From: Neisseria meningitidis | GTDB lineage: Bacteria; Pseudomonadota; Gammaproteobacteria; Burkholderiales; Neisseriaceae | Direction of reading: 5' to 3' | Assembly: GCA_923184405.1 (NCBI GenBank) | Contig: OV299793.1 | Coordinates: forward strand, 2,152,358 to 2,216,357 | Length of the DNA stretch: 64,000 bases | Shown: positions 43,647 to 55,067 of the stretch, piece by piece | Numbering within the stretch: the stretch's first letter is position 1 | Layout of the letters: every line of letters begins with the position of its first letter | Made by a program: the position numbers and the translations under genes | The notes under the pieces: model-generated | Databases searched by the model: none | What the model was told of the DNA's origin: nothing | What the model saw: only the letters and a program-made list of their open reading frames with translations

Positions 43647-44410
43647 AGTCATACTCCGCGACCAGCGGCGCATGGTCGGAAAATTTTTCATCTTTATAAA
43701 CGTGTGCGGACACGGCTTTGGCGGCAAGTTCGGGCGTAACCATCTGATAATCGATGCGCCACCCGACATCTTTCGCATACGCCTGCCCGCGGTTGCTCCA
43801 CCACGTGCAGCCCGGCACATCGGGATAAAGCGTGCGCCACATATCCGTCCAACCGAGCTTGTGGATAACCTTGCCTATCCACTCGCGTTCTTCCGGTAGG
43901 AAGCCCGAATTTTTCTGATTGCCTTTCCAGTTTTTCAGGTCGATGTTTTGGTGGGCGATGTTCCAGTCGCCGCAAACGACAATGTCGCGTCCTTCGTTTT
44001 TCATCGCTTCGAGCATAGGGTAAAACGCATCAAAGAAACGGTATTTCACCTGCTGGCGTTCTTCCACGCTGCTGCCGCTGGGCAAGTAAAGCGAAATAAC
44101 GCTCAACCTGTCGAAATCGCAACGCACAAACCGCCCTTCCTGTCGAATTCTTCAATGCCCATACCGATTTGCACATTGTCGGGTTTGCGTTTGCTGTACA
44201 CCGCCACGCCGCTGTAACCGCGCTTCTCGGCGCAATGCCAATGGCCGTGCATCCCGTGCGGATTTTTCATATCGGCAGACAAATCAGCCTCCTGCGCTTT
44301 GAGTTCCTGCACGCAGACAATGTCCGCGCCCGATGCGGCGATATATTCGTAAAAACCTTTTTGTAGGCGGAGCGGATGCCGTTGACGTTGGCGGAAATGA
44401 TTTTAAGCAT
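43633..44410 (-). pseudogene. xthA: Exodeoxyribonuclease III, frameshifted
   Basis: An AP endonuclease / 3' exonuclease of base-excision repair. The start at 44410 reads MLKIISANVNGIRSA; after a shift near 44357 it gives VQELKAQEADLSADM (catalytic Glu) and YSGVAVYSKRKPDNV. After another near 44135 come VCGDWNIAHQNIDLKNWKGN, WIGKVIHKLGWTDMWR, DVGWRIDYQM and SDHAPLV. About 256 codons when repaired. Confidence 0.92.
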
Positions 44411-44492
44411 AATAAAAATAAGTTCTCACAATAAAAATGCCGTCTGAACAAAAAAGGGCAAAATGCGGCACATTTACCCTTTTCGATGGATT

Positions 44493-45910
44493 TCAACCGC
44501 GCCGCCAAGTCGTGCCGCCGACGTTGTCTTCCAAAATGATTTTGTGTTCGTTCAGAAGGTCGCGAATGCGGTCGGATTCCGCCCAGTTTTTATCGGAGCG
44601 CGCCTGTTTCCGCCGGGCAATCAAGTCTTCGATTTCTTCGCTGGAGAGAGCCGTCTGAAGCCGCGCCGCCTTGCAGGAACTCGGTCGGGTCGCGTTGCAG
44701 CAGTCCGATGATGCCGCCTAAGGCTTTCAGGCAGCCTGCCAGCTGCGCGTCATTGGCTTTGTTCACTTCGCCGGCAAGTTCGAACAACACCGCCACCGCT
44801 TCCACCGTATCAAAATCATCATTCATCGCAACATAAAAGCGGCGCGTGTAGTCATCGTCGGCTTCAGACGGCATCGGATCGGCGGGAGGCGTGATTTTCA
44901 AGGTGGTGTATAGACGGGTCAACGCGCCTTTCGCGTCGTCCAAATGCGCGTCGGAATAGTTCAACGGGCTGCGGTAGTGGGCGCGCAGGATGAAGAAGCG
45001 CACGACTTCGGGGTCGTATTGTTTCAACACTTCGCGGATAGTGAAGAAGTTGCCCAACGATTTCGACATTTTTTCGCCGTCCACGCGGATAAAGCCGTTG
45101 TGCAGCCAATATTTGACGTGGCTGGCAATGCTTTGACCGTGGTGGGTTTGTGCGTGATCGTGGCCGCAGGTATGACCGCTGGCACCGACGCTTTGGGCGA
45201 TTTCGTTTTCATGATGCCGGAATTGCAACCGCGCCGCCGCCGTGGATGTCGAACGTATCGCCGAACAGGTTTTCACTCATGGCAGAGCATTCAATTGCCA
45301 ACCCGACGGCCGTTGCCCCACGGGCTTTCCCACGCCGGTTCGCCTGCTTTCGCCGCTTTCCACAATACAAAATCAGCGGATCGCGTTTGAAACCGTCCAC
45401 TTCCACGCGTTCGCCCGCGCGCAGGTCGTCCAACGATTTGCCCGACAGTTGTCCGTAAGCGGCAAACTCACGCACGGCGTAGTAAACGTCGCCATTTGCG
45501 GCAGGATATGCCTTGCCGTTTTGAATCAGGGTTTCAATCATGGCAATCATTTGCGGAATGTTTTCCGTCGCCTTCGGCTCGATATCGGGACGCAACACAC
45601 CCAAAGCATCGGCATCTTCGTGCATAGCCTGAATGAAACGCGCAGTCAGCTCGCCGATGGTCTCGCCGTTTTCAGCCGCACGGGCAATGATTTTATCGTC
45701 GATGTCGGTGATGTTGCGTACATAAGTGAGCGGATAGCCGCACTCACGCAACCAACGGGCAATCATGTCGAACACAACCATCACACGGGCATGGCCTAAG
45801 TGGCAATAATCGTAAACAGTCATGCCGCAAACGTACATACGCACGTTTTCAGGGTCGATATGAGCAAAGGGTTCTATTTGGCGGGTAAGGGTGTTGTAGA
45901 TGGTGGTCAT
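44493..45910 (-). pseudogene. cysS: Cysteinyl-tRNA synthetase, frameshifted
   Basis: Essential class I synthetase. It starts [23 protein letters not shown] with the zinc Cys and HIGH-type motif in [17 protein letters not shown]. Frameshifts near 45360 and 45235 disturb the middle; [10 protein letters not shown] and the KMSKS loop ([18 protein letters not shown]) follow. A further shift near 44670 precedes the C-terminal GGTTWRRG, stop 44493. It begins 10 bases after the nuclease gene. Confidence 0.93.
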
Positions 45911-45920
45911 GGATTATGGA

Positions 45921-46584
45921 TTAATCTTTGTTGCTCGGATGATAATTTTGTTCTGTTCCTGTAGATACGGACCAAGGAACATTACGCAGTTGCGGATTAT
46001 TAATATGGCTGATATTTGTGAAAATTGGTTCTGCATAACAGTTTGCAAAATTTTTTGTAAATTCTGATAATTTAAACTTATCTTTTAATAAGTTTGCTAA
46101 ATCTGATGACGAGGGATAAAGTTTACTTCTTATACTAGGCATTTCAATATGAAGGACTATTTTTATTTCGTTACAATCTAAAGCCAAGCGAGAAAATCTT
46201 TTTCTTCCTGTTTTGCTGCTTTAAATTTAGCAGAAACCAATCCTGCCAATGAATCTCGAATTTTTCTTGCGATTAAATATGGTAGGTCAGAAAGTTTTTC
46301 ATCTATTGATTGGGCATTTGGCTCAAGCCCAAGTCGGTAATAATCTTTAATTTCGATTAGCCAAAGTGTCGACTCATGAAGGGCTATTATATCTACACCT
46401 GAGCTGCCATTATCGTCATCTACACTTTGATTTATCCCGTTCTTTCCTTTTCATTTGTATCAATTTTATTACGTAAATTACAACTGTTCTGAAAAATTTT
46501 ATAATGTTCCCATTCGTCATACTTGGTAACGTAATAATCTTCAGGAAAAGCAAAGGTTAATCTCTTTTCTGTGATTGTAGTCAT
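45921..46584 (-). pseudogene. PD-(D/E)XK-type nuclease partner of an AAA ATPase, frameshifted
   Basis: It starts MTTITEKRLTFAFPEDYYV 9 bases after the ATPase stop. After a shift near 46438 it reads GSSGVDIIALHESTLWLIEIKDYYRLG: an Asp followed ten or so residues later by E-x-K on hydrophobic strands, the PD-(D/E)XK active-site pattern. A further shift near 46190 precedes a C-terminal part ending SNKD. About 220 codons. The gene is more AT-rich than its neighbours and not a housekeeping gene I know. Nuclease activity is inferred from the motif only. Confidence 0.65.
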
Positions 46585-46593
46585 AGCGCAACC

Positions 46594-47637
46594 TCAAATA
46601 TTCAGATACCTGTCTGCCTGCATAATGTTTTCATCTAACAATATCAATGTGTTCAAATCATTAATACTGTTCCCTTGCTCCACTTTTGTTCCATCATCGG
46701 AAGCAATCAACGAGAAAAACGTACAGGTAAATCCGTGTTATTTTCAAGCTTCAAAAGTTCCAATTCTCTCAATAAGAATAAAGAGTGTGTTGCAATAAAA
46801 ACCTGAATACCCTGTTGAGATAAAGACCAAATAATACAGGCAGCCACTTTGATCAATTTAGGATCCAGATTAGCCTCCGGTTCATCCCAAAATAGATAGC
46901 CTTTATCCAGCAATGCCCCTGTTGCGATTAACCGGGCAATCATGACAAATTTCCGCAAACCCTCTGCTACCAAATGTGCTTCAATCTTACCGCCCGTATT
47001 TGTCAACGATAGATAAAACCTTCCTTGTTCTTCAGATACTTTTCCGCCCATCGCGTTCTCAATAGGTTCGAGCAATTCTCGAATTTTTGTTTCTCTGGGG
47101 CCTTTGGCAAGCGGGTGATTTAATTGCATACAGGCATCAAACCAAGTTTCTTCGAAAGGATGCTTTGGTTTTGATACAAAGAAGTGAACCAAGGGCAAAG
47201 TGTAATTAATTCGCGGCTGGGTAAGAAGATAGGTGTCGGAGTATATTCATTTCTTTCAATCCGATGCTTTGAACATTGACTTGCGATGATGAGTTACTGG
47301 AAAAATTCAGACTACTATGCGTAGTGCCGTTTTGCAGTTTTAAAACGATTTCGTACGCCCGCGCCCCTGCAAACGTTTGCTCAACCCGCCCAAGGAATCG
47401 GGACGGAAAACATTCAGTAATTTATCAGCAAAACTTTTGCAATTCTGTTTTCAGTAATCTGTTTTTGTGTTAGATGTTACTTCTAGCAGGCTGTATAAAA
47501 TTTTTAACAAATGTGCTTTTGCCACAACCGTTTTCGGCAACAATAACATTGAGATTTTCAGAAAATTCAAAAGTATCGTTTGGAAGAACGGTAAAGTTTG
47601 TCAACTCAAGCGACTGGATATATTGGTTAGATGACAT
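46594..47637 (-). pseudogene. AAA/OLD-like ATPase of a two-gene module, frameshifted
   Basis: It starts MSSNQYIQSLELTNFTVLPND, a RecF/SMC-like beginning. Walker A reads AENGCGKST (normally GENGCGKST) at about residue 35. Frameshifts and stops fall between 47480 and 47200. Then one frame runs from [10 protein letters not shown] to RFSR with an ABC-type region and Walker [16 protein letters not shown], then [13 protein letters not shown] (H-loop). A last shift near 46710 leads to SDDGTKVEQGNSINDL and ADRYLNI. This resembles AAA_15/AAA_21 ATPases found with nucleases in defence modules. Function is not established. Confidence 0.75.
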
Positions 47638-47718
47638 TTTTAATCCATTTCAATCTTGCTTTAAAATTGTTTCAAACAACCTTTGTAGAACAAATATCGT
47701 CTGAAACCCTTTCTTTTT

Positions 47719-48894
<1,176 letters not shown>

Positions 48895-49147
48895 TCAAAT
48901 GGGGGTTCAGACGGATTACCGTGTGTTTTGATGCCGTCTGAACAGAATTTCGGACGCTATTATAAGGGATAAGCGGTATTTCAACACGCCGTACCCAAAC
49001 TATTTGTTCCGCCCATCTTAATGAATTTTTAAGCAAATCTTCAGCCTGCAAACAAAATTATGTCCAACTTCTTTGGTACAATCGCGCCTTTTGACATTCC
49101 GACCCGACGGAATGTCCGTTCAAACCGTTACATATAATAAGTTTTTT

Positions 49148-49781
49148 ATGAACACAAACCAACCTGCCGTTTACGACCCGTTGACACGCGCGCTGCACTG
49201 GCTGACCGTTGCAGGTTTCATCGGCATTCTGACCACCATTGTCCTGTGGACGATTTATAGTGGATTAACAAAAATCAGGACAAGGCGACGAAGCCGCAGA
49301 CAGTACAAATAGTACGGCAAGGCGAGGCAACGCCGTACTGGTTTTTGTTAATCCACTATACGAAGAGGCGGAATGGGCGGGCAGCCTGTTCGGCCTGCAC
49401 AAATCTTTCGGCTTCCTCACGCTGACGGTGATTACATTGCGCATCGTGTGGGCAGTTGCCAACCGCGCCAAGCGTCCGCAAAGCGACAGCAAGGCTGCGG
49501 CGGCAGGACACGGCATTCTGTATCTGCTCATGCTTGCCGTTCCCGTTATCGGCATGATCCGCCAATACGGCAGCGGCCGCGGCCCGTTGAAAGTGTTCGG
49601 CGTTGAGGTGATGCAGGGTTCGCCGGAAAAAATCGAGTGGATGGCAAACTTGGGCAACACGTTCCACGGCAATTTGGGCTGGCTGCTGTTTGCCGCCGTC
49701 GTCGGACACGTCGCCATGGTCGTCGTCCACCGTGTTCAAGGCAAAGACGTGCTGTACCGCATGACGGGGCGTGTCCGTTGA
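49148..49781 (+). pseudogene. cybB: Cytochrome b561-type membrane protein interrupted by a Correia element
   Basis: The 5' part MNTNQPAVYDPLTRALHWLTVAGF has the first helix and a haem His candidate (LHWL). At codon 37 (LWTIY) a 105-bp CREE is inserted; beyond it the frame reads EEAEWAGSLFGLHKSFGFLTLTVITLRIVWA, LLMLAVPVIGMIRQYG and the last helix FHGNLGWLLFAAVVGHVAMVVVH, ending GRVR. Precise removal of the element and one TA joins the parts in frame, giving ~177 residues. The protein would shuttle electrons in the inner membrane; here it is truncated after about 50 residues. Confidence 0.9.
49256..49360. mobile_element. Correia element (CREE) inside cybB, 105 bp
   Basis: TATAGTGGATTAACAAAAA to TTTTTGTTAATCCACTATA, short core form, flanked by a TA duplication (ATT-TA-element-TA-CGAAGAG). 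Confidence 0.95.
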
Positions 49782-49815
49782 TTCCGTTCGCACTATGGTG
49801 CCGGTCCGTCCGGCA

Positions 49816-50687
49816 TCATTTGTTTTTACAAGACAGTGCCAGATTGTACAAAGCTTTTTTCCCTCGCCCGTGATTTTGGCGGCAAGCTCCGCCGCCTGTT
49901 TGGTCGGCAGCTCGGCTGTGAGGATTTTCATGATGTTTTGCGCGGACTCGGACAAGCCTTCGTGTTTTTCATCCTGCGCCGGATAAAGCACCAACACCAT
50001 CTCACCGCGCGATTGGTTGCCGTCGGCAGACAATGCCGTCTGAATTTCCCCAACCGTGCCGCTTAAGAACGTTTCAAACGTTTTCGTAATTTCGCGCGCC
50101 AGCATTAATCGGCGTTCGGAGAACAGTTCCGCCATATCGGCAAGCGTCGCACCGATGCGGTGCGGCGTTTCAAACATCACGACGGGAAACGCCGCCCGCA
50201 CCCATTTGGCAAACAGTTTCCTGCGCTCTCCCGATTTCGGCGGTACAAAACCGTTGAAATAAAAATCGGATCCGCCACACCGGCCACACTCAAAGCCGCC
50301 ATCACCGCGCTTGCGCCGACAACAGGGACAACTTTAAACCCGACCTCACGCACGCGGCGGGCGAGTTTCGCGACCGGGTCGCACACGGCCGACGTACCCG
50401 CATCGGAAACCTGTGCCACAACCATGCCGTCTGAAAGATAGCCGACAATCTTGTCCGCCATCTGCCGTTCGTTGTGTTCGCGCACGCTGACAAGTTTGCC
50501 CTGAATGCCGTACGCGCTCAAAAGCTGCGCGGTAACGCGCGTGTCTTCGGCACAGATGATGTCCGCCTTTTGCAATACCGCCAGCGCGCAGGGTAATGTC
50601 CGCCAAATTGCCGATGGGCGTGGCAACCACGTATAATGTCCCTCCGACGACGCTGTCGGAGGCTTTCTGCAAGTGTTTCTGAAACAT
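49816..50687 (-). pseudogene. rsmI: 16S rRNA 2'-O-methyltransferase RsmI, frameshifted
   Basis: Methylates C1402 of 16S rRNA. The start at 50687 reads MFQKHLQKASDSVVGGTLYVVATPIGNLADITLRA; after a shift near 50583, VLQKADIICAEDTRVTAQLLSAYG and QVSDAGTSAVCDP follow. After another near 50255 come FPVVMFETPHRIGATLADMAEL and LAREITKTFETFLSGT, and a last shift near 49855 precedes the end at 49816. All SAM and dimer motifs are present. Confidence 0.9.
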
Positions 50688-50732
50688 AAAAATGCCGTCT
50701 GAAAAACAGACATTATAAAGGTTAAACCGATT

Positions 50733-51079
50733 ATGCGCCTAAACCACAAACAGGGCGAGGCAGGGGAAGATGCCGCGCTCGCCTTCCTCAATCCCAAGGC
50801 TGCACACTGCTTGCCCGCAACTGGCACTGCGCCTACGGCGAAATCGACCTGATTGTCAAAAACGGCGGCATGATTCTGTTTGTTGAAGTAAAATACCGCA
50901 AAAATCGGCAATTCAGCGGTGCCGCATACAGCATTTCCCCATCCAAATTATTGAAACTGCAACGAAGTGTAGAGTATTATCTGCAACAGAACAGGTTGAC
51001 AAACGTACCGTGCCGCCTCGACGCGGTACTCATCGAAAGCAGCCGCCCGCCCTAGTGGATACAGAATATTACAGGTTGA
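50733..51079 (+). pseudogene. yraN: YraN-family (UPF0102) nuclease-like protein, broken
   Basis: It starts MRLNHKQGEAGEDAALAFL; a lost T near 50790 shifts the frame, which resumes NWHCAYGEIDLIVKNGGMILFVEVKYRKN, the PD-(D/E)XK-like core EIDLI...FVEVK. A TAG at 51053-51055 replaces a Glu codon, with WIQNITG and the natural stop at 51077-51079 beyond it. Function is unknown; a recombination nuclease role is suggested for the family. Confidence 0.85.
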
Positions 51080-51083
51080 CGAT

Positions 51084-51674
<591 letters not shown>

Positions 51675-51683
51675 CCCATTTCA

Positions 51684-51716
51684 GACGGCATGGCTCAAAG
51701 CAATGCCGTCTGAAAC
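51684..51716 (+). terminator. Paired uptake sequences after gmhA
   Basis: TTCAGACGGCAT and ATGCCGTCTGAA around a 14-base loop in the gmhA-dolP gap. Confidence 0.6.
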
Positions 51717-51736
51717 GCCCAAGAAAGGAAGCCCCG

Positions 51737-52343
51737 ATGAAACCCAAACCGCACACCGTCCGCACCCTGATTGCCGCCATTTTCAGCCTTGCCCATAGCG
51801 GCTGCGTCAGCGCAGTAATCGGAAGCGCCGCCGTCGGCGCGAAATCCGCCGTCGACCGCCGAACCACAGGCGCGCAAACCGACGACAACGTTATGGCGTT
51901 GCGTATCGAAACCACCGCCCGCTCCTATCTGCGCCAAAACAACCAAACCAAGGCTACACGCCCCAAATCTCCGTTGTCGGCTACAACCGCCACCTGCTGC
52001 TGCTCGGACAAGTCGCCACCGAAGGCGAGAAACAGTTCGTCGGTCAGATTGCACGTTCCGAACAGGCCGCCGAAGGCGTATACAACTACATTACCGTCGC
52101 CTCCCTGCCGCGCACTGCCGGCGACATCGCCGTCAAAACTTGGAACACATCCAAAGTCCGCGCCACGCTGTTGGGCATCAGCCCCGCCACACAGGCGCGC
52201 GTCAAAATCGTTACCTACGGCAACGTAACCTACGTTATGGGCATCCTCACCCCCGAAGAACAGGCGCAGATTACCCAAAAAGTCAGCACCACCGTCGGCG
52301 TACAAAAGTCATCACCCTCTACCAAAACTACGTCCAACGCTGA
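51737..52343 (+). pseudogene. dolP: BON-domain outer-membrane lipoprotein (DolP/OsmY type), frameshifted
   Basis: The signal peptide MKPKPHTVRTLIAAIFSLAHSGC ends in a lipobox-like HSGC; Leu is more usual at the -3 position. Two BON domains follow: LRIETTARSYLRQNN, then after a shift near 51950 HLLLLGQVATEGEKQFVGQIA; and VRATLLGISPATQARVKIVTYGNVTYVMGILTPEEQ. The end YQNYVQR is at 52343. These proteins support outer-membrane integrity. Confidence 0.88.
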
Positions 52344-52350
52344 CTCGGCA

Positions 52351-52380
52351 ATGCCGTCTGAACCGCGCTTCAGACGGCAT
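52351..52380 (+). terminator. Paired uptake sequences after dolP
   Basis: ATGCCGTCTGAA, 6-base loop, TTCAGACGGCAT. Confidence 0.75.
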
Positions 52381-52408
52381 TGCCCGACACCCCAAAAGCA
52401 CAATCAAA

Positions 52409-53002
52409 ATGGCAAAAAAACCGAACAAACCCTTCAGGCTGACCCCCAAACTCCTGATACGCGCCGTATTGCTCATCTGTATCACCGCCATCAGCTGCAT
52501 TGGCAATAGGCATCGTCAGCACATTCAACCCGAACGGCGACAAAACCGCTTCAAACCGAACCGCAACACACCGACAGCCCCCGCGAAACCGAATTCTGGC
52601 TGCCAAACGGCGTAGTCGGACAAGATGCCGCCCAACCCGAACACCACCACGCCGCCTCATCCGAACCCGCACAGCCGGACGGCACAGACGAAAGCGGCAG
52701 CGGACTGCCGTCCCCTGCCGCACCCAAGAAAAACCGGGTCAAACCGCAACCTGCCGACACAGCTCAAACCGACAGGCAGCCGGACGACGCCGGAACACAA
52801 GCTGAAAACACACTCAAAGAAACCCCCATACTGCCCACAAACGTCCCCCGTCCCGAACCCCGAAAAGAAACACCCGAAAAACAGGCGCAGCCCAAAGAAA
52901 CACCCAAAGAAAAAAAACGCCCAAAGAAAACCATACCAAACCGGACACCCGAAAAACACGCCGCCCAAACCCCATAAAGAAATTCTCGACAACCTCTTCT
53001 GA
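52409..53002 (+). pseudogene. Pro/Lys-rich membrane-anchored hypothetical protein, frameshifted
   Basis: It starts MAKKPNKPFRLTPKLLIRAVLLIC with one membrane helix at residues ~14-35; a shift near 52500 follows. The remainder is low-complexity, Pro/Lys/Glu/Thr-rich (KKNRVKPQPADTAQTDRQPDD, KETPKEKK), ending KEILDNLF after another shift near 52920. This is typical of a periplasm-spanning disordered domain. The family is not recognised. Confidence 0.65.
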
Positions 53003-53041
53003 CCCGGCACGGCAGGCACACCCGCAATCCAAGGAAGCATT

Positions 53042-53819
53042 ATGAACGGCATCATCATCAAAACCCCCGAAGAAATCGAAAAAATGCGCGAGCTGAGCAA
53101 ACTCGTCGCCGAAGCCCTCGACTACATCGGACAATTCGTCAAACCCGGCGTAACCACCGACGAAATCGACAAACTCGTTTACGACTACCACGTCAACGTC
53201 CAAGGCGGCTATCCCGCCCCCCTGCACTACGGCAACCCGCCCTACCCCAAATCCTGCTGCACCTCCGTCAACCACGTCATCTGCCACGGCATTCCCGACG
53301 ACAAGCCGCTCAAAGAAGGCGACATTATCAACATCGACCTCACCATCAAAAGACGGCTTCCACGGCGACTCCAGCCGTATGTTTACCGTCGGCAAAGTCT
53401 CCCCATCGCCCAACGCCTGATCGACGTAACCCACGCCTCCATGATGGCGGGCATAGAAGCCGTCAAACCCGGCGCGACACTGGGCGACGTAGGTTACGCC
53501 TGCCAACAGGTTGCCGAAAACGCCAGCTATTCCGTCGTACAGGAATTCTGCGGACACGGCATCGGGCGCGGTTTCCACGAAGCCCCGCAAGTGTTGCACT
53601 ACGGAAAAAAAGGACAGGGCTCCGTTCTAAAACCGGGTATGATTTTTACCGTCGAACCGATGATCAACCAAGGCAAACGCCACCCGCGTATCCTCAACGA
53701 CGGCTGGACGGTGGTTAACGAAGACCGCTCCCTCTCCGCCCAATGGGAACACGAAGTCCTGGTGACCGAAACCGGCTTACGAAATCCTCACCGTCAGCCC
53801 CGCCTCCGGCAAACCCTGA
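53042..53819 (+). pseudogene. map: Methionine aminopeptidase, type I, with frameshifts
   Basis: Removes initiator Met. It starts MNGIIIKTPEEIEKMRELSKLVAEAL. The frame is open to 53842, but residues ~104-123 are read out of phase: two A lost near 53350 and one C near 53402 cancel. The normal DGFHGDSSRMFTVGKVS, with a metal ligand, becomes RRLPRRLQPYV. GHGIGRGFHEAP and FTVEPMINQG carry other ligands. A last shift near 53778 hides the native stop at 53817-53819. Confidence 0.9.
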
Positions 53820-53973
53820 AGCCGGACGTATCCGCCCCATAAAAACAAACAATGCCGTCTGAAAGAAACGGCAGATATGATATATAATATAAAAACAGGC
53901 TTGACCCGGCACATTACGAAAACAAAGCAAATCGGAATTTGCCCCGCAACCGCACAAACTTAAAGGAAGTTTT

Positions 53974-54268
53974 ATGAAAATATTTGAAAATATAGAAGAT
54001 GTTAAAGCCATCCGTAAAAGACCGGGCTGAACCAGATAGACTTAGGGCAAGGTCGGCGTTACCCAGTCCGGAGGCTCGCGCTACGAAACATACCGCAAAT
54101 GCCCAAACCCGTACGCGAACTGCTCCGCCTCGTCCATATCAAATGCATCGATTTGGCGAAAGTCAACAAAAAGATACGGAAATCGCCGCCCTGTTGAAAA
54201 AACACCATCCCGACCTGTATGCCGAGTTGTCCAAACAGACCAAGTCCGAAAGAAAAAAACAAAGTTAA
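53974..54268 (+). pseudogene. Small XRE-type helix-turn-helix regulator, broken
   Basis: It starts MKIFENIEDVKAIRK, then a lost base near 54018 gives early stops. In adjacent frames GLNQIDF-type and VGVTQSGGSRYETYRKMPKPVRELLRLVHIKCIDL fit an XRE HTH. The end KKHHPDLYAELSKQTKSERKKQS reaches 54268. About 98 codons. Target unknown. Confidence 0.65.
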
Positions 54269-54503
54269 ACCGCAACCTCCGGATGCCCGACAGTTTTCAT
54301 TTCCGAAAAACGCAAACAATGCCGTCTGAAACACCGGACAGGTCGCCGTATCCCGCCTGCCGCCCCTGCCTCAAACCGCCGAACCGCCCGAACCCGCCTT
54401 TTTACAAACTTTATCCAATTTCCTGTTTATTTCAGGATACGCCGACATTAGAATGTCAAACAGCTCGAAACGGGCAAACTCTACATCCATCCAAACGAAT
54501 AAA

Positions 54504-54929
54504 ATGAAACTTCTGACCACCGCAATCCTGTCTTCCGCAATCGCGCTCAGCAGTATGGCTGCTGCTGCCTGCACGAATAACCCCACCGTTGCCAGCAAAA
54601 CCGTCAGCTACGTCTGCCAGCAAGGTAAAAAAGTCAAAGCAACCTACGGCTTCAACAAACAGGGTCTGACCACATACGCTTCCGCCGTCATCAACGGCAA
54701 ACGTGTGCAAATGCCTGTCAATTTGGATAAACCCGACAATGTGGAAACATTCTACGGCAAAGAAGGCGGTTATGTTTTGGGTACCGACGTGATGGATGGC
54801 AAATCTTACCGCAAACAGCCCACGTATGATTACCGCAACCTGACAACCAAATCGTCTTCAAAGACTGTTCCCACGTTAATCAGGCAACAAAAAACAGCGT
54901 TTTCAGAAATGAAAACGCTGTTTTTTTGA
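54504..54929 (+). CDS. acp: Adhesin complex protein Acp (lysozyme-inhibitor fold), altered C-terminus
   Basis: A signal peptide (MKLLTTAILSSAIALSSMAAAA) precedes a MliC-like beta domain: KTVSYVCQQGKKVKATYGFNKQGL and FYGKEGGYVLGTDVMDGKSYRKQP. Intact Acp ends IVFKDCSPR; here an extra base near 54826 and a shortened C run near 54870 change the tail, the second Cys is lost, and the frame runs to 54929. The native stop would be at 54877-54879. Acp is a surface antigen that inhibits human lysozyme. Confidence 0.85.
   Translation: MKLLTTAILSSAIALSSMAAAACTNNPTVASKTVSYVCQQGKKVKATYGFNKQGLTTYASAVINGKRVQMPVNLDKPDNVETFYGKEGGYVLGTDVMDGKSYRKQPTYDYRNLTTKSSSKTVPTLIRQQKTAFSEMKTLFF
54888..54928 (+). terminator. 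Terminator of acp
   Basis: Stem AAAAACAGCGTTTTC / GAAAACGCTGTTTTTTT with a 5-base loop. Confidence 0.85.
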
Positions 54930-55067
54930 CCGTTCCATTATTCGCAAAAGGGAAAAAACGATTACCTGCCCCGTGTATCAAAACCTGCCCTGCCGGATGA
55001 AGCGGCATAACCGGCAGGGACGGCATCAACACCATATGGGGGTACGGCTTTTCTTGAAAGATTCGGC

